A stretch of DNA of 64,000 bases from Kingdonia uniflora (GCA_014058105.1 JACGCM010001245.1:1612001-1676000), one strand, 5' to 3'; positions 13,502-25,531 are shown, counted from the first letter of the stretch. The notes: generated by a model from the letters alone, not told the origin. Made by a program: numbers and translations.

Positions 13502-14346
13502 TGTGTTTGGTATTTAATGTATTTCAAGAAATTAAGTCAAAATAATTCCTATCAATCAATGATCTAGGATTAAGCAGAAACAAGCAAAAGTAAAGACAAA
13601 GAATTAAACGACATAAGCAATTGTTCACCATGTAGAAACTCCTTACTCAGGAGAAAAACTACAGGTCGTTGTCGATGAACACGACAACCAAAAAAACTAC
13701 TAATCAAAGAGTTTTATCTAAATTACACTTACAGACTCGATAACCTCGTCTCGTGATTACCTCTTTTATGATCCAAGCATCACGCCCTATCGTTTTCGTT
13801 CTCGCAACGATTCTCCTTGAACTCACAGCAAGGAACCCCCTTCTTGAATCACTCTAGAACAATATGTGAGAAGTAAGATACACTAACTCAACGCTAACCT
13901 CAAGGTTTTTAGGTTTTGATTGATGCCAAATTGGCTCTCTGATAAAGGATATTGAGCTCTTTCGAAAATAACTTTTTTCCAAAGAAATAGATAAAAGAGA
14001 GAGCTAGAAAAGAGAAACAATGTTCGCTTAAATAGTATTTTCATTTTTCTCGAGACTTGTTCGAACGAGACCTAAGGTCGTTCGAATAAGATCCCTAATA
14101 AGCCTTCAAAACTCGTGGGACTCGTTCGAACGAGAACCAATGTCGTTCGAACGAGATTCCCCAAAAAATTATGAAAATCAGAAAAATGTTTTTAGCTCCC
14201 TTTATCAGAGTTTTACTTAACCAACTTACCTTCTTTGACGTTGGTTGATAGAAGACTTGTACGAAGGTCTTCATTCTATCACTGTCTTCGACTGAGATAA
14301 CCACGAAATTTCATATACACGAAATGAGACAAACTCAAACCTTTCA
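13502..14346 (-). repeat. 3' LTR of element D
   Basis: It matches 18951-19839 along its length with scattered differences and a few small indels. It carries several TCGTTCGAACGA-type palindromes near 14050-14155. It starts TGTG and ends TTTCA on the plus strand. Confidence 0.85.
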
Positions 14347-17037
14347 ATCTCCCCCTTTGGTTCATTTCGTGACAAAATAAAAATTAAGACCTAAACATCA
14401 CTCTGTAGTACTTCCCAGATACAGAGACTGCCTAAACTTTAGAAAGATACTACCCCTTTCATTAACATGTTCAATCTCTGGACCTCTTCCACGGATGACG
14501 TCTTTTGCACTCCAAAATGTATCAATTTAATATCTGCACACTCAACAAACTAGTTTATGATACGTGTGTAAAGAAGAACTTACAAAAATCTCTAACAATT
14601 GATAGACATTATCAGAAATGTATCATAAAAGTATCAAATTAGAAAATCATGATCAAATATCCTTTCCTTATGCTATCCAGTCAAGGATACTCATTTCTCC
14701 CCAATTTTTGTCACGGAAGAAACAAAACACACTCCAATACACAACTCAAAGTCATAGAGTTGACAACACCAAACTCCACCATCTGTAAAAGCCATTAATA
14801 ACAGCACAAACCAACAATCACAGGAACTCGCACTAACCCAATCACCACTTATCCCCAAGGTGCATCTTTGGGAAACCTCGAATAAAACTATCACAAATTG
14901 CATGGGAAAACTTCTGTAATCAAACCCCAAACATAAGGAACATCAAGTGCAAGGAGCAGCAAACTCGAACATTTTCTCAATCGAAACCAAATGATCAATA
15001 GATATAGAGAAAAAATACAGTAGAAGGTGGAGACAAGAGTGAGAGAGACAGACAAACCAAAACAGAAAGGAACTTTGAATTAAAAAAAATTGAAAAGTCG
15101 TTCGAACGAGAGGATTAATCGTTCGAACGAGACACCAAGTTTATACTAGAAGAAATGAGCATAACTCATTCGAACGACAAGAAACCTCGTTCGAACGAAA
15201 GAATGGAAATAGGTAAACGCACCAAAATTAACCAAAATAGCCATGTAATCAACAAACATCGACAAGAAACATAACATGAGACACAAAACTTACGAGATAA
15301 ACTGAAGACTACCAAACACACTCCCCCTCAAAATATGCAGAGTCAAATCTAAAAGCACAGCGGATACATGATATAGAAAATATTATTGATCTATAAATGA
15401 AATAATGTAAAAGAAGTTGGTGTGTGTGTGTAGTCCAATCAAGGTCCTGACCGTTAGACATATGAAGATCACTATATTGGAAATATGTTTCAACTTAGGC
15501 CTCTCATGGTTGGTCACTCAAAGTCATTGATAATTTACTAGATATCACTCTGAGGAAATATGAATGTGAATAAACAAGAGTTAAAAATTCACAATCCAAA
15601 AAACACAGTGTTATTTTACTGAAAGATCTCATGGAAGGAAAATCAATTGTTTTTTATGGTGCCAAGTTAACTAATAGAGATTTTCCTTCATCTCTACTAA
15701 ACTGACTGTGCGAAACTCAAGATCAAACAGGTCTTGAAAATGCTATAATGTAGGCAATGGAAGGGACATGACGGATTAAATGTTTTGGTGGCATTCTGAG
15801 ACTTCATATTATACTTCCCCCCCCCCTTCTTTATATTGAGTGCACCTCCTGTCATTCTTGTTCTTTATTGAGTACATATTGAATAAGATACTTCTTCCCC
15901 AAGTTTCCCTTTATATACTAGGGAAACTCTTTACAATTGCTCACATCTTAAGGCAAGGGAGTGGTTTAAAAACCATAAACAAGAACAGAGTTCCCAGATT
16001 TCGTTCGAACGACATTTGAAGGCGTTCGAACGAATTGAGCTCTTTGGCCAAAATTCCAGTGGGATGTCAAATGGCCGTTCGAACGAAAATGAAGGCATTC
16101 GAACGAATTGAGCTCTTGGGCCAAAATTCCAATGGGTTGATAAATGATTGTTCAAACGACTATAGACCTCGTTTGAATGATTTTTCTTTTTTCTTCTTCT
16201 TTTTCTTCTTCTTCTTTTGGCAAGAACATGGTTTTCCCTCCTTCCTTCACTTGGATTTTACTGAACTGTCTCAGATTAGATGGGTTAAAAGGAGTTGGAT
16301 AGAAAACGAATGGTATATTTTAAGGCACAAAAGGGCTACAAACGGATAAAATTTTGGGTAAGCATAGGCGAAGGCCAAAAAGGTGTAACAATAAAAAGCC
16401 TATTATCATATCTTCAGTCTCACATAATGTCTTTTTCGTCTCGAATCAAGTACTGGGAATATTCTATTAAACTAACTTGAACTAGATGTCACCACCAACA
16501 ATTGACAAATGCAGAAAATAATGAGATCAAAAACAAAGAGAGATTTTGCAGGAAAGAATTCATTTAATAACACTCAAAGCTTGCATAAAAGGGTAGATCC
16601 TCACATAATGTTAGGTAACGAAGTCTCTACATTTATCCTCAAGGTTTCTACTTATGACTAGAGTTAGGAACAATTGGAACTAGTGATGAATAAGTGATAC
16701 CAAGTAGCTCAAGTATTAGATGAATATATGACAAATAAATAGATCTTGAATCATGCACATGGATAACTAAGATAGACTGTAATGCAAAAATCAAGGGAAA
16801 TAACCAATATGAATAAGAGAAGCAACACATACCTGACGATGTTCACAAAATAGCTGCACAAACAGTCAGGATGACTGGAATAATTTACTCAATGGAACAG
16901 ACACCAATGGTACTAATCCATGATTTATCAGATAAAACATCTTTCATCGTCTCATAACACACACTCTTCACCATCTCATTTTGAGCCATTACTGCATCAT
17001 TGCACCGTAATTGTGGTAGAAGATCCTTCTTCTGAAC
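14347..17037 (-). other. Non-coding interior of element D (pol region missing)
   Basis: No retroelement protein could be read in any frame. The stretch contains pairs of the palindrome CGTTCGAACG near 15098-15200 and 16002-16100, a C run at about 15820, and a long CTT-rich tract at 16183-16218. Two copies of a phrase around AATTGAGCTCTTNGGCCAAA lie at 16031 and 16103. It may be a long 3' untranslated region of the element. Confidence 0.6.
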
Positions 17038-17040
17038 CTA

Positions 17041-18863
17041 AATGGATCTCACTTTCTTTCGTTCTTCTGTCGCTTGAGTCAAATTCCTGAAATCATTAAA
17101 AGACTTTTGGACAAAATAAGGATTAGCAACAGATTGGGCATATGGTCGATAGAGTTTCCCCCTTTTTCTTGGAAATTCATTCATATCATAGAATTCAGGA
17201 ATATATCTGCAATAGGAAGCAAGATGACCCTTTCGACCATAAGCCTGACAATAAAACATACGAAAGACTGAAGGCTTCTTAGTCTGCCTATGAGGAGCTT
17301 TAGGAACACTTTGTTTGGGGAAAGATGGCACTGGAGTAGCTTTGACAAACTTGGTGATTTGAGGTGTAGTAGACTTAGTATTTTGCTCATCAAATCCAAG
17401 TCCCCTTTTGTCAGTACCATTTTTGCTCATACTTAGCATTATATTAATATTCATAGTTCCATGGAGAAAATTTTAAGTTTCTGCTTAGTGGAAGTCAAGT
17501 CAAGTTTAAGCTTCTCAAGTGTAGTTTCAGTCAATTTTAACTTTCCTATAACAGTATGTTTTTCTTTTTCACAAATATCAAGTTTGATAATAAGAGCATC
17601 TTTCTCATTCTTAAGTTTCTCAAGCTGAGAAACAAGTTGAGAATTCAAATATTCAAACTTGGGTTCTTCACTATTATCACTTTCATAGTTACTCTGATCT
17701 TCAATAGAGTTTTCTAGCTCAAAAGGCTCAGAATAATTATTACTAGAGTTTATCATACTAGGAAACACACAATAGTTGCCATTTTCATATTCTTAGGGAT
17801 AATCATTATTAGCATCAAATTCATCATTATCATCATCCCAAGTAACTTTAATATTCATGGCCTTATGGTTACTATTAGAACTCTTAGTAGGACAACTGTG
17901 AGCATAGTGACCATACTTGTGACACCTATAACATTCAACTTTATTTAAGTCTTGTTCAAGATTGGTCTGCTTGCCATACGACTTAGCACGGTCATGAGGA
18001 TGTGGCTTATAATTCACATTTTGCCCTTGTTTCTAAAATTACCAATTTTTTAGAAGTTTTCTAAATTGTTGGCTTATAACAGCAATCTGTGAATCAAAGT
18101 TTAATTCCTCATTATCTTCAAAGACACATAAGTTGTCAACTTCTCTGGTTCCCTGAGAAGACAAAGAGTTGGAGGAAGACTTAAAAGCCAGACTCTTATT
18201 CCTCTTAGGGTTTTCCATTTCCATCTCGATTTCAAATGTTTGCAATTTTCCAGCAAGTGTGTAAGGTTTCATACTTTTAAGATTTTGAGCTTCCTCTATG
18301 CCATCATGTCTGGATCTAAAACTCTTAGGGAGAGATCTTAGAATTTTGCAAACTATTTGAACATCAGTATATCCAGCTCCTAAAGTGGTACTGTTATTGG
18401 CAATGTCTCTCAGTCTGGCATAAAACTCACTGAACGGTTCATCCTCACTCATCCGAATGTTTTCAAATTGAGAGGTGAGCATTTGCAGTTTACTCTCTTT
18501 AACCGTATCATCACCTTCATGAGTGCACATTAAGATGTCCCAAGCTTCTTTCGAAGTGGTAGAGATGTGCCTATACTCACTTTGGCTCAACGCATTAACG
18601 ATAGCATTAAGGTCTTTAGAATTATACCCAGATGTTTCTTTTTCCTCCTTAGTCCATTGATTTCTAGGTTTAGGAATTTCGACAGCTGTTGCTGGCTCAC
18701 TCCGCATAATAGTCGGAGGCACCCATCCATTTTCAATGGCAATCCAGACATCTTCTCCCATAGATTGCAAGAAGGCAATCATTCGAGCCTTCTAGTAGGA
18801 AAAGTTCATGCCATCAAAGAGTGGTGAATAATTTATAGGACCTCCAAAATTTTTAGAATCCAT
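17041..18863 (-). pseudogene. gag: SIRE-type copia gag, broken by stops
   Basis: The frame opens MDSKNFGGPINYSPLFDG (18863) and continues with a capsid region: EAWDIL, a LQMLTSQFENIRMSE block and SEFYARLRDI. A zinc knuckle CYRCHKYGHYAHSC follows near 17910. A coiled-coil-like Lys/Leu/Glu-rich stretch is at 17460-17700 and a second knuckle-like CQAYGRKGHLASYC near 17235. Stops interrupt the frame near 18793, 18040 and 17793, and a frameshift lies near 17452. Gag would form the virus-like particle. Length and double knuckle fit SIRE/Maximus gag. Confidence 0.85.
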
Positions 18864-18950
18864 TAAATTAAGCAAGCACTTAAAAACAGGATCACCGCTC
18901 GGGATATGAAGCCTACAAGCGATTCTACTCAGAAACCAATTAAAATTTTA

Positions 18951-19839
18951 TGTGCTTGGTATTTAATGTATTTCGAGAAATTAGGTCAAAACAATTCCTA
19001 TAAATCAATGATCTAGGATTAAGCAGAACAATCAAAAGTAAAGACAAGGAATTAAATGACACAAGCAATTGATCACCCTGTGAAAACTCCTTTCTTAGGA
19101 GAAAAACCATAGGTCGTTATCGATGAACACGAAAAAAAAAAACTACTAATCAAAAAGAGTTTAATATGAATTACACTTACAGACTCGATAACCTCGTATC
19201 GTGATTATCTCTCTTATGATCCAAACATCACGCCCTATCGCTTTTGTTCTCGCAATGACTCTATTTGAACTCACAGCAAGGAACCCCCTTCTTGAATTAC
19301 TCTAGAACAATATGTGGGAAGTAGGATACACTAACTCAATATCAACCTCAAAGTTTTTAGGTTTTGATTGATGTCAAATTGGCTCTCTAATAAAGGATAT
19401 TGAGCTCTTTCAAAAATAACTTTTTTCCAAAGAAAGAGAGAAAAGAGAGAGCTAGAATAGAAAAGCAATGTTCGCTTAAATAGTATTTTTATTTTTCTCG
19501 AGACTCGTTCGAATGAGATCCCTAATAAGCCTTCAAAAATATGCTACTTTTGTTCAAAACTCGTGGGACTCGTTCGAACGAGAACCAAGGTCATTCGAAC
19601 GAGATGACCAAAATTCGTTTGAACGAGACCCAATATCGTTCGAAGGAGATTCCCAAAACAATTGTGAAAATTTGAAAAACATTTTTGGCTCCCTTTATCA
19701 GAGTTCTACTTAACCAACTTACCTTCTTGGACGTTGGTTGATAGAAGACTTGTACGAAGTTTTTTATTCTGTTACTGTCTTCGACTAAGATGACCACGAA
19801 ATTTCATATGCGCAAAATGAGACAAACCAAAACCTTTCA
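18951..19839 (-). repeat. 5' LTR of element D
   Basis: It is the partner of 13502-14346. It includes an extra palindrome-containing stretch near 19500-19660 and is followed on the minus strand by the degraded tRNA-Met binding site, then gag. Confidence 0.85.
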
Positions 19840-20060
19840 AGTTTGTGCGGTCCTTTAGTTGATACTTATATCCAATGCTTCTTTTATTCATTTTCATTTG
19901 GTGCCCTACTGCTCTTCTTAGTTTGACGAGCTTGTTCCAGAATTTTTAGTATTGTTTTGATATAGAAATTGCAACCATTATAAGGAACTTGTAGAAAACT
20001 ACGTACAGTAGAACCTGCTCAGTACTCAATACTAGGTCTTCTTTGCACTACGATTAGATG

Positions 20061-20838
20061 TGTTGAGATATATAGTCTCACATTGGACACACATGGCCTT
20101 TCACTCAAAATATAAGATCTTGGGGCTACTCCTATTGTTAATTAGATTTTAGATGGAACCTCCTATCCTAATATGGTATTAGAGTGGGCCTCTATTTCAC
20201 GTGTCACCCAAATCTTCGTCTACGTGTCGAGCTCATAAATTGTGCCACACGTGAGGCGGGGGGGGGGGTTGAGATATATAGTCCCACATCGGACACACAG
20301 CCTTACGCACCTCAAAATATAAGATCCTGGAGTACTCTTCTCATTGACAATTGGTTATGAGATGGAACCTCGAGTTCTAGGAGGCGTACTGGGATATATA
20401 GTCCCACATCGGACACACCACCTCAAAATATAAAGTTGATAGGGTACTCTCTAAGAGCATCTCCTAAAGTGCCTCACTACCTTGGAATCTAAGGTGCCAC
20501 CTAAGATTATCTTCATCCTACAGTTCCCCAACCTTGGATTTTAATACCGCGATTGGGTGTCTCTTATGATTTTAAATAGGCGTCCAATAGTTTTTTTTAA
20601 CAAAAATTCAAATCGGGCGCCTAAGACTTGGGCGCCCAATTTTATTTTTTTAATTTGGATTTATGAAAAAAAAAACAGGCGCCCAACGCCTATTAAAAAA
20701 TCTAAGTTAGGTGATGTTGGAGGAAATAGAGTCTGACTGACTTGGATTTGGCTTTTTTTCAACCAAGTCAGTCAGGCACTTTAAGAGATGTTTTAATTGC
20801 CAATTGGTTTTGAAATAGAGCCTCCAGTTCTAGTATGA
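20061..20838 (+). mobile_element. TRIM-like miniature LTR element with three LTR copies
   Basis: Three copies of an LTR of about 110-120 bp start near 20061, 20268 and 20387 (shared core GATATATAGTC then CACAT and ATATAA). After the first copy comes a tRNA-Met-type binding site (TGGTATTAGAG, from 20174). About 85 bp of spacer contains ACGTGTC words and ends in a purine/G tract (GAGGC plus a G run, 20253-20268) immediately before the second copy. The third copy follows with no spacer and is split by a MITE. The layout is that of a TRIM whose LTRs have recombined into a tandem. Confidence 0.7.
20455..20793. mobile_element. MITE, Tourist/PIF-Harbinger-like, TAA target duplication
   Basis: The left end reads GAGCATCTCCTAAAGTGCC and the right end GGCACTTTAAGAGATG on the same strand, an imperfect inverted repeat. 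TAA lies on both sides (20452-20454 and 20794-20796). Removing the element restores the third TRIM LTR, which matches the second LTR across the junction. Length is 339 bp. The interior has GGCGCCCAA-type words in both orientations and no coding capacity. Confidence 0.85.
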
Positions 20839-20999
20839 CGTGAAAAGTGCAAATTTAGGCATTTATGTCACGCAAATGCCCTTGTACATTAAAACTTTTG
20901 CGAATGTTAGAATTGTAATTCAATCTCATTTTTTTCACTTTCTCGATCTCTCAGAGTCTAGATCTGAGATTTTCTTCTCTCTCAGAGTCTAGTCTTAAT

Positions 21000-22333
21000 T
21001 GTCTTGTTATTTAACCTATTTGAGTATCTAGTTTTTGAGTAAAGACCCACATTTATGAAAGTTCCCTAAAATTTTGCTAGGTTACTCCCTTAATCTCTAT
21101 TAGAAACTGTTGGACTTTGGATTCTAAACCAACTAGGTGAGCTTGTTGGGTCGGGTATGTTTGATTCTGCTGATATGGTAGAAGATTATAACTAGACTGC
21201 CCTTATGGTTGATTCCTTCAAGAGAATGCTGAGTTATTTTGCCAAGGAGATCTAGCGAAATTATTTTGGTATTGTCTCATTTCATTGTTTAGGATAGCTC
21301 ATAACATTAAAATCACCCGGATTATAATTCATTAACTCAGGGAGTTGTGGACACGTGTGTGCATAATGTGCCGGATCATTGCATAAATTGCAGACCTCAG
21401 GGATCGATGATGGTTTAGGAGCTGCTACTTTCGCCAGGGCCATAGCTTCGACTTTACGTGTAAGAGAGTCTAGTTGGATTTTTAATTTGAGGCATTCGGG
21501 CAATTCAAGTATGCCTTCTTTTCTAATGGGCCTGTGATCTCGAGAAGTAAAGTCCCATTGCTGGGACGTCTCAACGTATTTATCGAGAAATTTGTATGCG
21601 GCAGTTTCGTCCAAAACCTAAAATTTTCCTGAGTTACAGGCTTCGATTGATTCAAGGGCTGAAAGAGTTAACCGTGTAGAAAGAATTTGATTAATTTCCA
21701 TTTCTCAAAACCATAATGGGGACCTTAACAATCTTTCCTTAAAACATTCTCAAGCTTCGTAATATTTTTTTTCGATCATCTTGGAGAAAATCGGAAATAT
21801 CACGTTTTAAAAGGTCGGCTTTTTGCATGGTGAAAATTTTGATTTTAAACTTTTGTTTAAGGGTGTCCCACTTGTCAATTAACTCCGGTGGCAGGGAATT
21901 TAGCATACGTTTTGCCTTGTCTTTTTAAAGAAAACAAAAAAATGAGTAAATAGATGTACTCCATTGATATGTCCTTACAACAAAACGTTTGGCAAATAGA
22001 CTCAAATTCATCAATATGTAAATATGGGTCTTGATTATCGAGTCCATGAAAATGTTAAATTAGGTTCAAAATCGATGGGTTTGATATCGAACTGGGTTGC
22101 CGTAATTATTGGCAACTAATGCATTTTGGCGAGTTTTCCGAAATAGGAGCAAAAAGCTCCTTACGTGACTTGTCACCCATTGGTTTTAATTCAGGTTCAG
22201 AAAGAATTTCATTTTCAATTTCAAGGTTGTTTATGGCCTGAAGGTTCTCCTATTGAACTTGGTTAACCGTATTGTCTATCTTAGGATTTGTTGGTATATC
22301 AATGTGTTTCCTAATTCGGTCGTACTTGGGCAT
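21000..22333 (-). pseudogene. gag: Athila-like gag remnant
   Basis: It starts MPKYDRIRKHIDIPTNP (22333) and is soon broken by stops and frameshifts. The longest clean piece (21614-21282) holds FLDKYVETSQQWDF, a LTRKVEAMAL block and a zinc knuckle CNLCNDPAHYAHTC. Beyond it, traces such as a LDTQIG block near 21040 suggest the gag C-terminus. Confidence 0.7.
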
Positions 22334-23479
22334 GCACTAATAAAATAAAATAGAATTTCCAATTCAACGGGAATCTAAGCAGACATTTAAGATAAACACA
22401 GCAACAATTTTTAAAATTAAATTAAAGTAAGTCAATCGTACTCTAGATGTTAATCAAACTGGGTAGGTCGGGCTGGTGTGTGATTCTTAACACGAAATCT
22501 TTACTATGCTAGCAACAATTTTTGTGTTTAAGCATCAGTCATTATGCCTCGCCTTATCGTACATGACTCACACGGAACGGTGACGTCACTTAGCAACCGA
22601 TGGTTCACGGCGCTCGACTTAAATAGTTCCTATGAATTCGTATTGGTAGCCCGATCTGGTACCTCCTACTTATGCAGGTGATGAAATCCCTTATAAATCT
22701 TACTAATAGCTTTTAAGTTCTTCGTATCACACAATCTTAAATGTCTTGACCTTTGGTGGGAGGTCCCCTTGGTGAGAGGTTCTACTTGCTAGGGATTCCT
22801 TTGGGTGATAAAATCCCGTGGAAGAGCCCTAATGGTTAAAACCTTTACTATGTTAAAAACTGGAAAAGTAAACACGTATTGAAATTTTAAAAAATTTCAT
22901 TTTATAATACTCAAACAGGTTAATCCTATGCCGGGGTTGGCTTTAATAATTAAATTAATGAAATATAAATTATTATTATTATTATTATTTTAAAATAAAA
23001 AACTAAATAAAACCTTTTTTTAAAATTCCCTTTCTAATTGCTTGCGTCAGATTAGGGTTTTACCTTTTAAAAAACAATTCCCTTGTCTACAAACGAGTGC
23101 TCAACAAGTAGGAACCGAATTTCCAAACTCCAAACCAACTGGTCCGAATAGCTAATCAGCACCTGTGGGAAATAGAAACAGTAAAACGATTCAGATTAAT
23201 CAGTAGTAATAACTATTAAACCGACAGTAAAAATTTTAGGAGTATTGAATTCAAAATATCTACAATAGAAGCAAAACTTTCTACACTTGCGACTTTTTTA
23301 AAGCAAAATCTTCTGAAATTTTAACGCCTTAATGAATTACTGATAATCTATTTTATACTATATACTTTATTCAGAAGTTACTAGTTTGGAATTTGAAAAA
23401 TCGGGACAAAAAGAATTAAAGAAAATTAAAGAAAAATAGGTAAAATTAGAAAATTACTATTTAATAGACCGTTACTACC
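22334..23479 (-). other. Leader of the Athila-like element
   Basis: This is the region between gag and the primer-binding site, AT-rich, with a TTA-repeat run at about 22969-22989. No gene is seen. Long untranslated leaders are usual in Athila elements. Confidence 0.55.
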
Positions 23480-23497
23480 CGGCAGCGGCGACAATTT

Positions 23498-24791
23498 TGA
23501 TGCGAGAATAACTCGGACTTTCCTAGGTAGTGAGGGCAAGCAGGGCCAATTTCCTTGGGGGGTAAACGAATTAAGTATTTAATTTTCCTAATGACGATTA
23601 TTAACTAATTTCAAAGAGGGTTTTTTAGATTGAAAATACGAATAAACAACGAAATGGGGTACGGATTAAAGAAGAAAACCTAGGCTTTAGATCTCCTCCG
23701 ACATAATATACTAAGGCAATATTTATATATTATAATTTATATGCTCGTTATAGCCATGGCTAGGTCTATTCGGGTCTAAGATCTAGGGTTTGTGGCTAAA
23801 TCCTTAGGTAAGAGACTTACTCGTACTTGGATAATCAGATCAAGGTTTTGTACACTCCCTCCATGGCTAGGCAGATTGTCCAAGTTCCTAGTGATCTAGT
23901 AATATCTTTGAACACGAAGACAACAAAATATGACCAATATGGCATCTTCTTCGTCTTTATAATAGATCGGGGTTATCATAGCTAGATCAACCATTCCCTA
24001 CTATAAACTGGAGAATTATAGAGCAACACTAGATCTATTCAACCATATAATTACAACTTTTAGCTCATGTTCACCGAAGGATCGATCCTTAGCCTTGGCT
24101 AAGGAGACTAGCTCTCTATAAGGCGTTTGATCATCGCATTTTAACTAAACTAAACTAAACTAAACTAAACAAAAACTTAATTGAAGAAGAAGAAGAAGAA
24201 GATACTAATAACAAACTTTTACTTTAAATTCCTTCTCCCAAATGCTGATATCTCATGCAAAGAGGGAGCTCTTCTATTTATAGAACATAGAAGAGGTAAT
24301 TTACAAGGTTTCAACTCTATCTCGAATTTGAGATAGGCTTTTACATGACTTATCCTGGTTTTGCTCTTATCCTCGTATACTCTGAACTCGACCAAAATTT
24401 GGACTAGAAGCGTTGTGAAGTTTCCGCAATTGCAGCCAAAATTTCCATAGTTACAGAAATATGGAGATTTCTGGAGCTAATCTTTCACTGAGTCGCTCCT
24501 TATATTTATCTTAGAGTAAACCCAGTGGTGTATTACATGTAGACTGTATAGTTTTAGGTCAGATATGCTTGAAGTTATCTTGACTTTTTTGGGATTCATA
24601 AGAGAGAGATTGTTGGAGATGGTTTATTGCTTCTTTAACTCTAATCAGCTGGTTTTATTTATATACAAACTCCAGCATATCTAAATACCTAAGAAATAGG
24701 AAAATCTAGATCATAATTAGTAATTAACAAATCGGGAATAGAAAAATACTACTTTTAGGCGACTTAATACTGCGCATTTTTACACCTATCA
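23498..24791 (-). repeat. 5' LTR of the Athila-like element
   Basis: The plus-strand ends are TGATGCGAG (23498) and CACCTATCA (24791), giving TGAT/ATCA termini, with the tRNA-Asp-like site directly inside. It contains a CTAAA repeat (24144-24168) and a GAA run (24184-24201). Its partner LTR is absent from the window. Confidence 0.7.
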
Positions 24792-25007
24792 ATACGTATT
24801 CATGGCGAATGACGCGATGATATCGTGGAGATCGGTGAAGCAGACGATGGTGGCAACATCATCTAATCATTCCAAGATCCTTGCACTACATGAAGCTGGA
24901 AGAGAAGCTGTCTAGCTCAGAGCACTTATTAACCACATCGACACGTGCTGCGGATTATAATCAATCGGAAGCTCACCTACAACAATCATTGAAGACAACT
25001 CTGCATG
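24792..25007 (+). pseudogene. Copia B RNase H, first fragment
   Basis: It reads YVFMANDAMISWRSVKQT, then VATSSNHSKILALHEAGRE, both typical copia RNase H segments, with one in-frame TAG. It ends in EDNSAC, cut by the gypsy insertion at 25008. Confidence 0.85.
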
Positions 25008-25181
25008 TGTAAGGGCTTATTTCTAATCCCCATACGGAGTCCGATATTCAAACTTACATAGCTCGAGATAACACACTGATAACCAATCAGGGACTAAAGC
25101 AAGGAGATCGTAATACAGACTTCCCCATCTGCAGCTCGGAATGACAAAACATCCAATAACATCGGACTGCACAAAATACTC
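25008..25181 (+). repeat. Truncated 5' LTR of element C
   Basis: It aligns without gaps to 38360-38533, then similarity stops abruptly. The remaining 600 bases of the LTR and the primer-binding site are missing. A 15-base phrase starting CTCGCCAGCATG occurs twice at the break (about 25180 and 25203). Confidence 0.9.
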
Positions 25182-25531
25182 GCCAGCATGCAGGAGAAAC
25201 AGCTCGCCAGCATGCAGACACAATCAGAGCACTCCAAGCTCAAATAACAGAAAATCCGAGACAGCAGAACGCTCTGCCCGCAGTCTCGAGGATATCAGTC
25301 CATGATCGCTTGAGACTTCAAGGCAGAAACACTGCACTTCCTCAAATGCAGAAAGAGCCAGTCCTACCTCAGAGTCGCATCAATCCACCATTGCCCGCTG
25401 GAGAGGTAATAAATCTACAGCCACAAGAGGAGCAAAGCAGGGAGAAACCCTGAATTTCAGTCTATGACCGCATGGGAGAAGCAACAGGAGAGCACAACCC
25501 TGTGAGAGGCCTAACAACAAAATGAGCTGTC

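Larger units (their letters stand above)
13502..19839 (-). mobile_element. SIRE-like copia element D, gag only, non-autonomous
   Basis: Two long similar LTRs (13502-14346 and 18951-19839) bound a 4.6-kb interior on the minus strand. Next to the 5' LTR is a degraded initiator-tRNA-Met binding site (about 18925-18940). A purine tract (AAAGGGGGAGA on the minus strand) abuts the 3' LTR at 14347. Gag lies at 17041-18863. Between gag and the 3' LTR there is no protease, integrase, reverse transcriptase or RNase H. Gag type and LTR length fit the SIRE/Maximus lineage. No clean 5-bp target duplication is visible. Confidence 0.85.
20990..24791 (-). mobile_element. Athila-like gypsy element, 5' half only
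   Basis: On the minus strand the order is a 1.3-kb LTR (24791 to 23498), a primer-binding site resembling the 3' end of tRNA-Asp (TGTCGCCGCTGCCGGG, about 23480-23496), a leader, and a degraded gag to about 20990. Pol and the 3' LTR are missing, so the element is truncated. tRNA-Asp priming and gag style point to the Athila branch. The LTR abuts copia fragment B exactly at 24791/24792. Confidence 0.7.

Noticed and set aside
13497..19844. Target duplication for element D
   Set aside because: The flanking bases (TTCTA and AGTTT) do not match; a duplicated LTR fragment on the left side obscures the boundary.
20253..20268. G run as a possible quadruplex
   Set aside because: It is a single uninterrupted G run next to a TRIM LTR and is better explained as the element's purine tract.
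24792..24796. Target duplication for the Athila-like LTR (ATACG)
   Set aside because: The element has no second LTR in the window, so the other copy of the duplication cannot be found.
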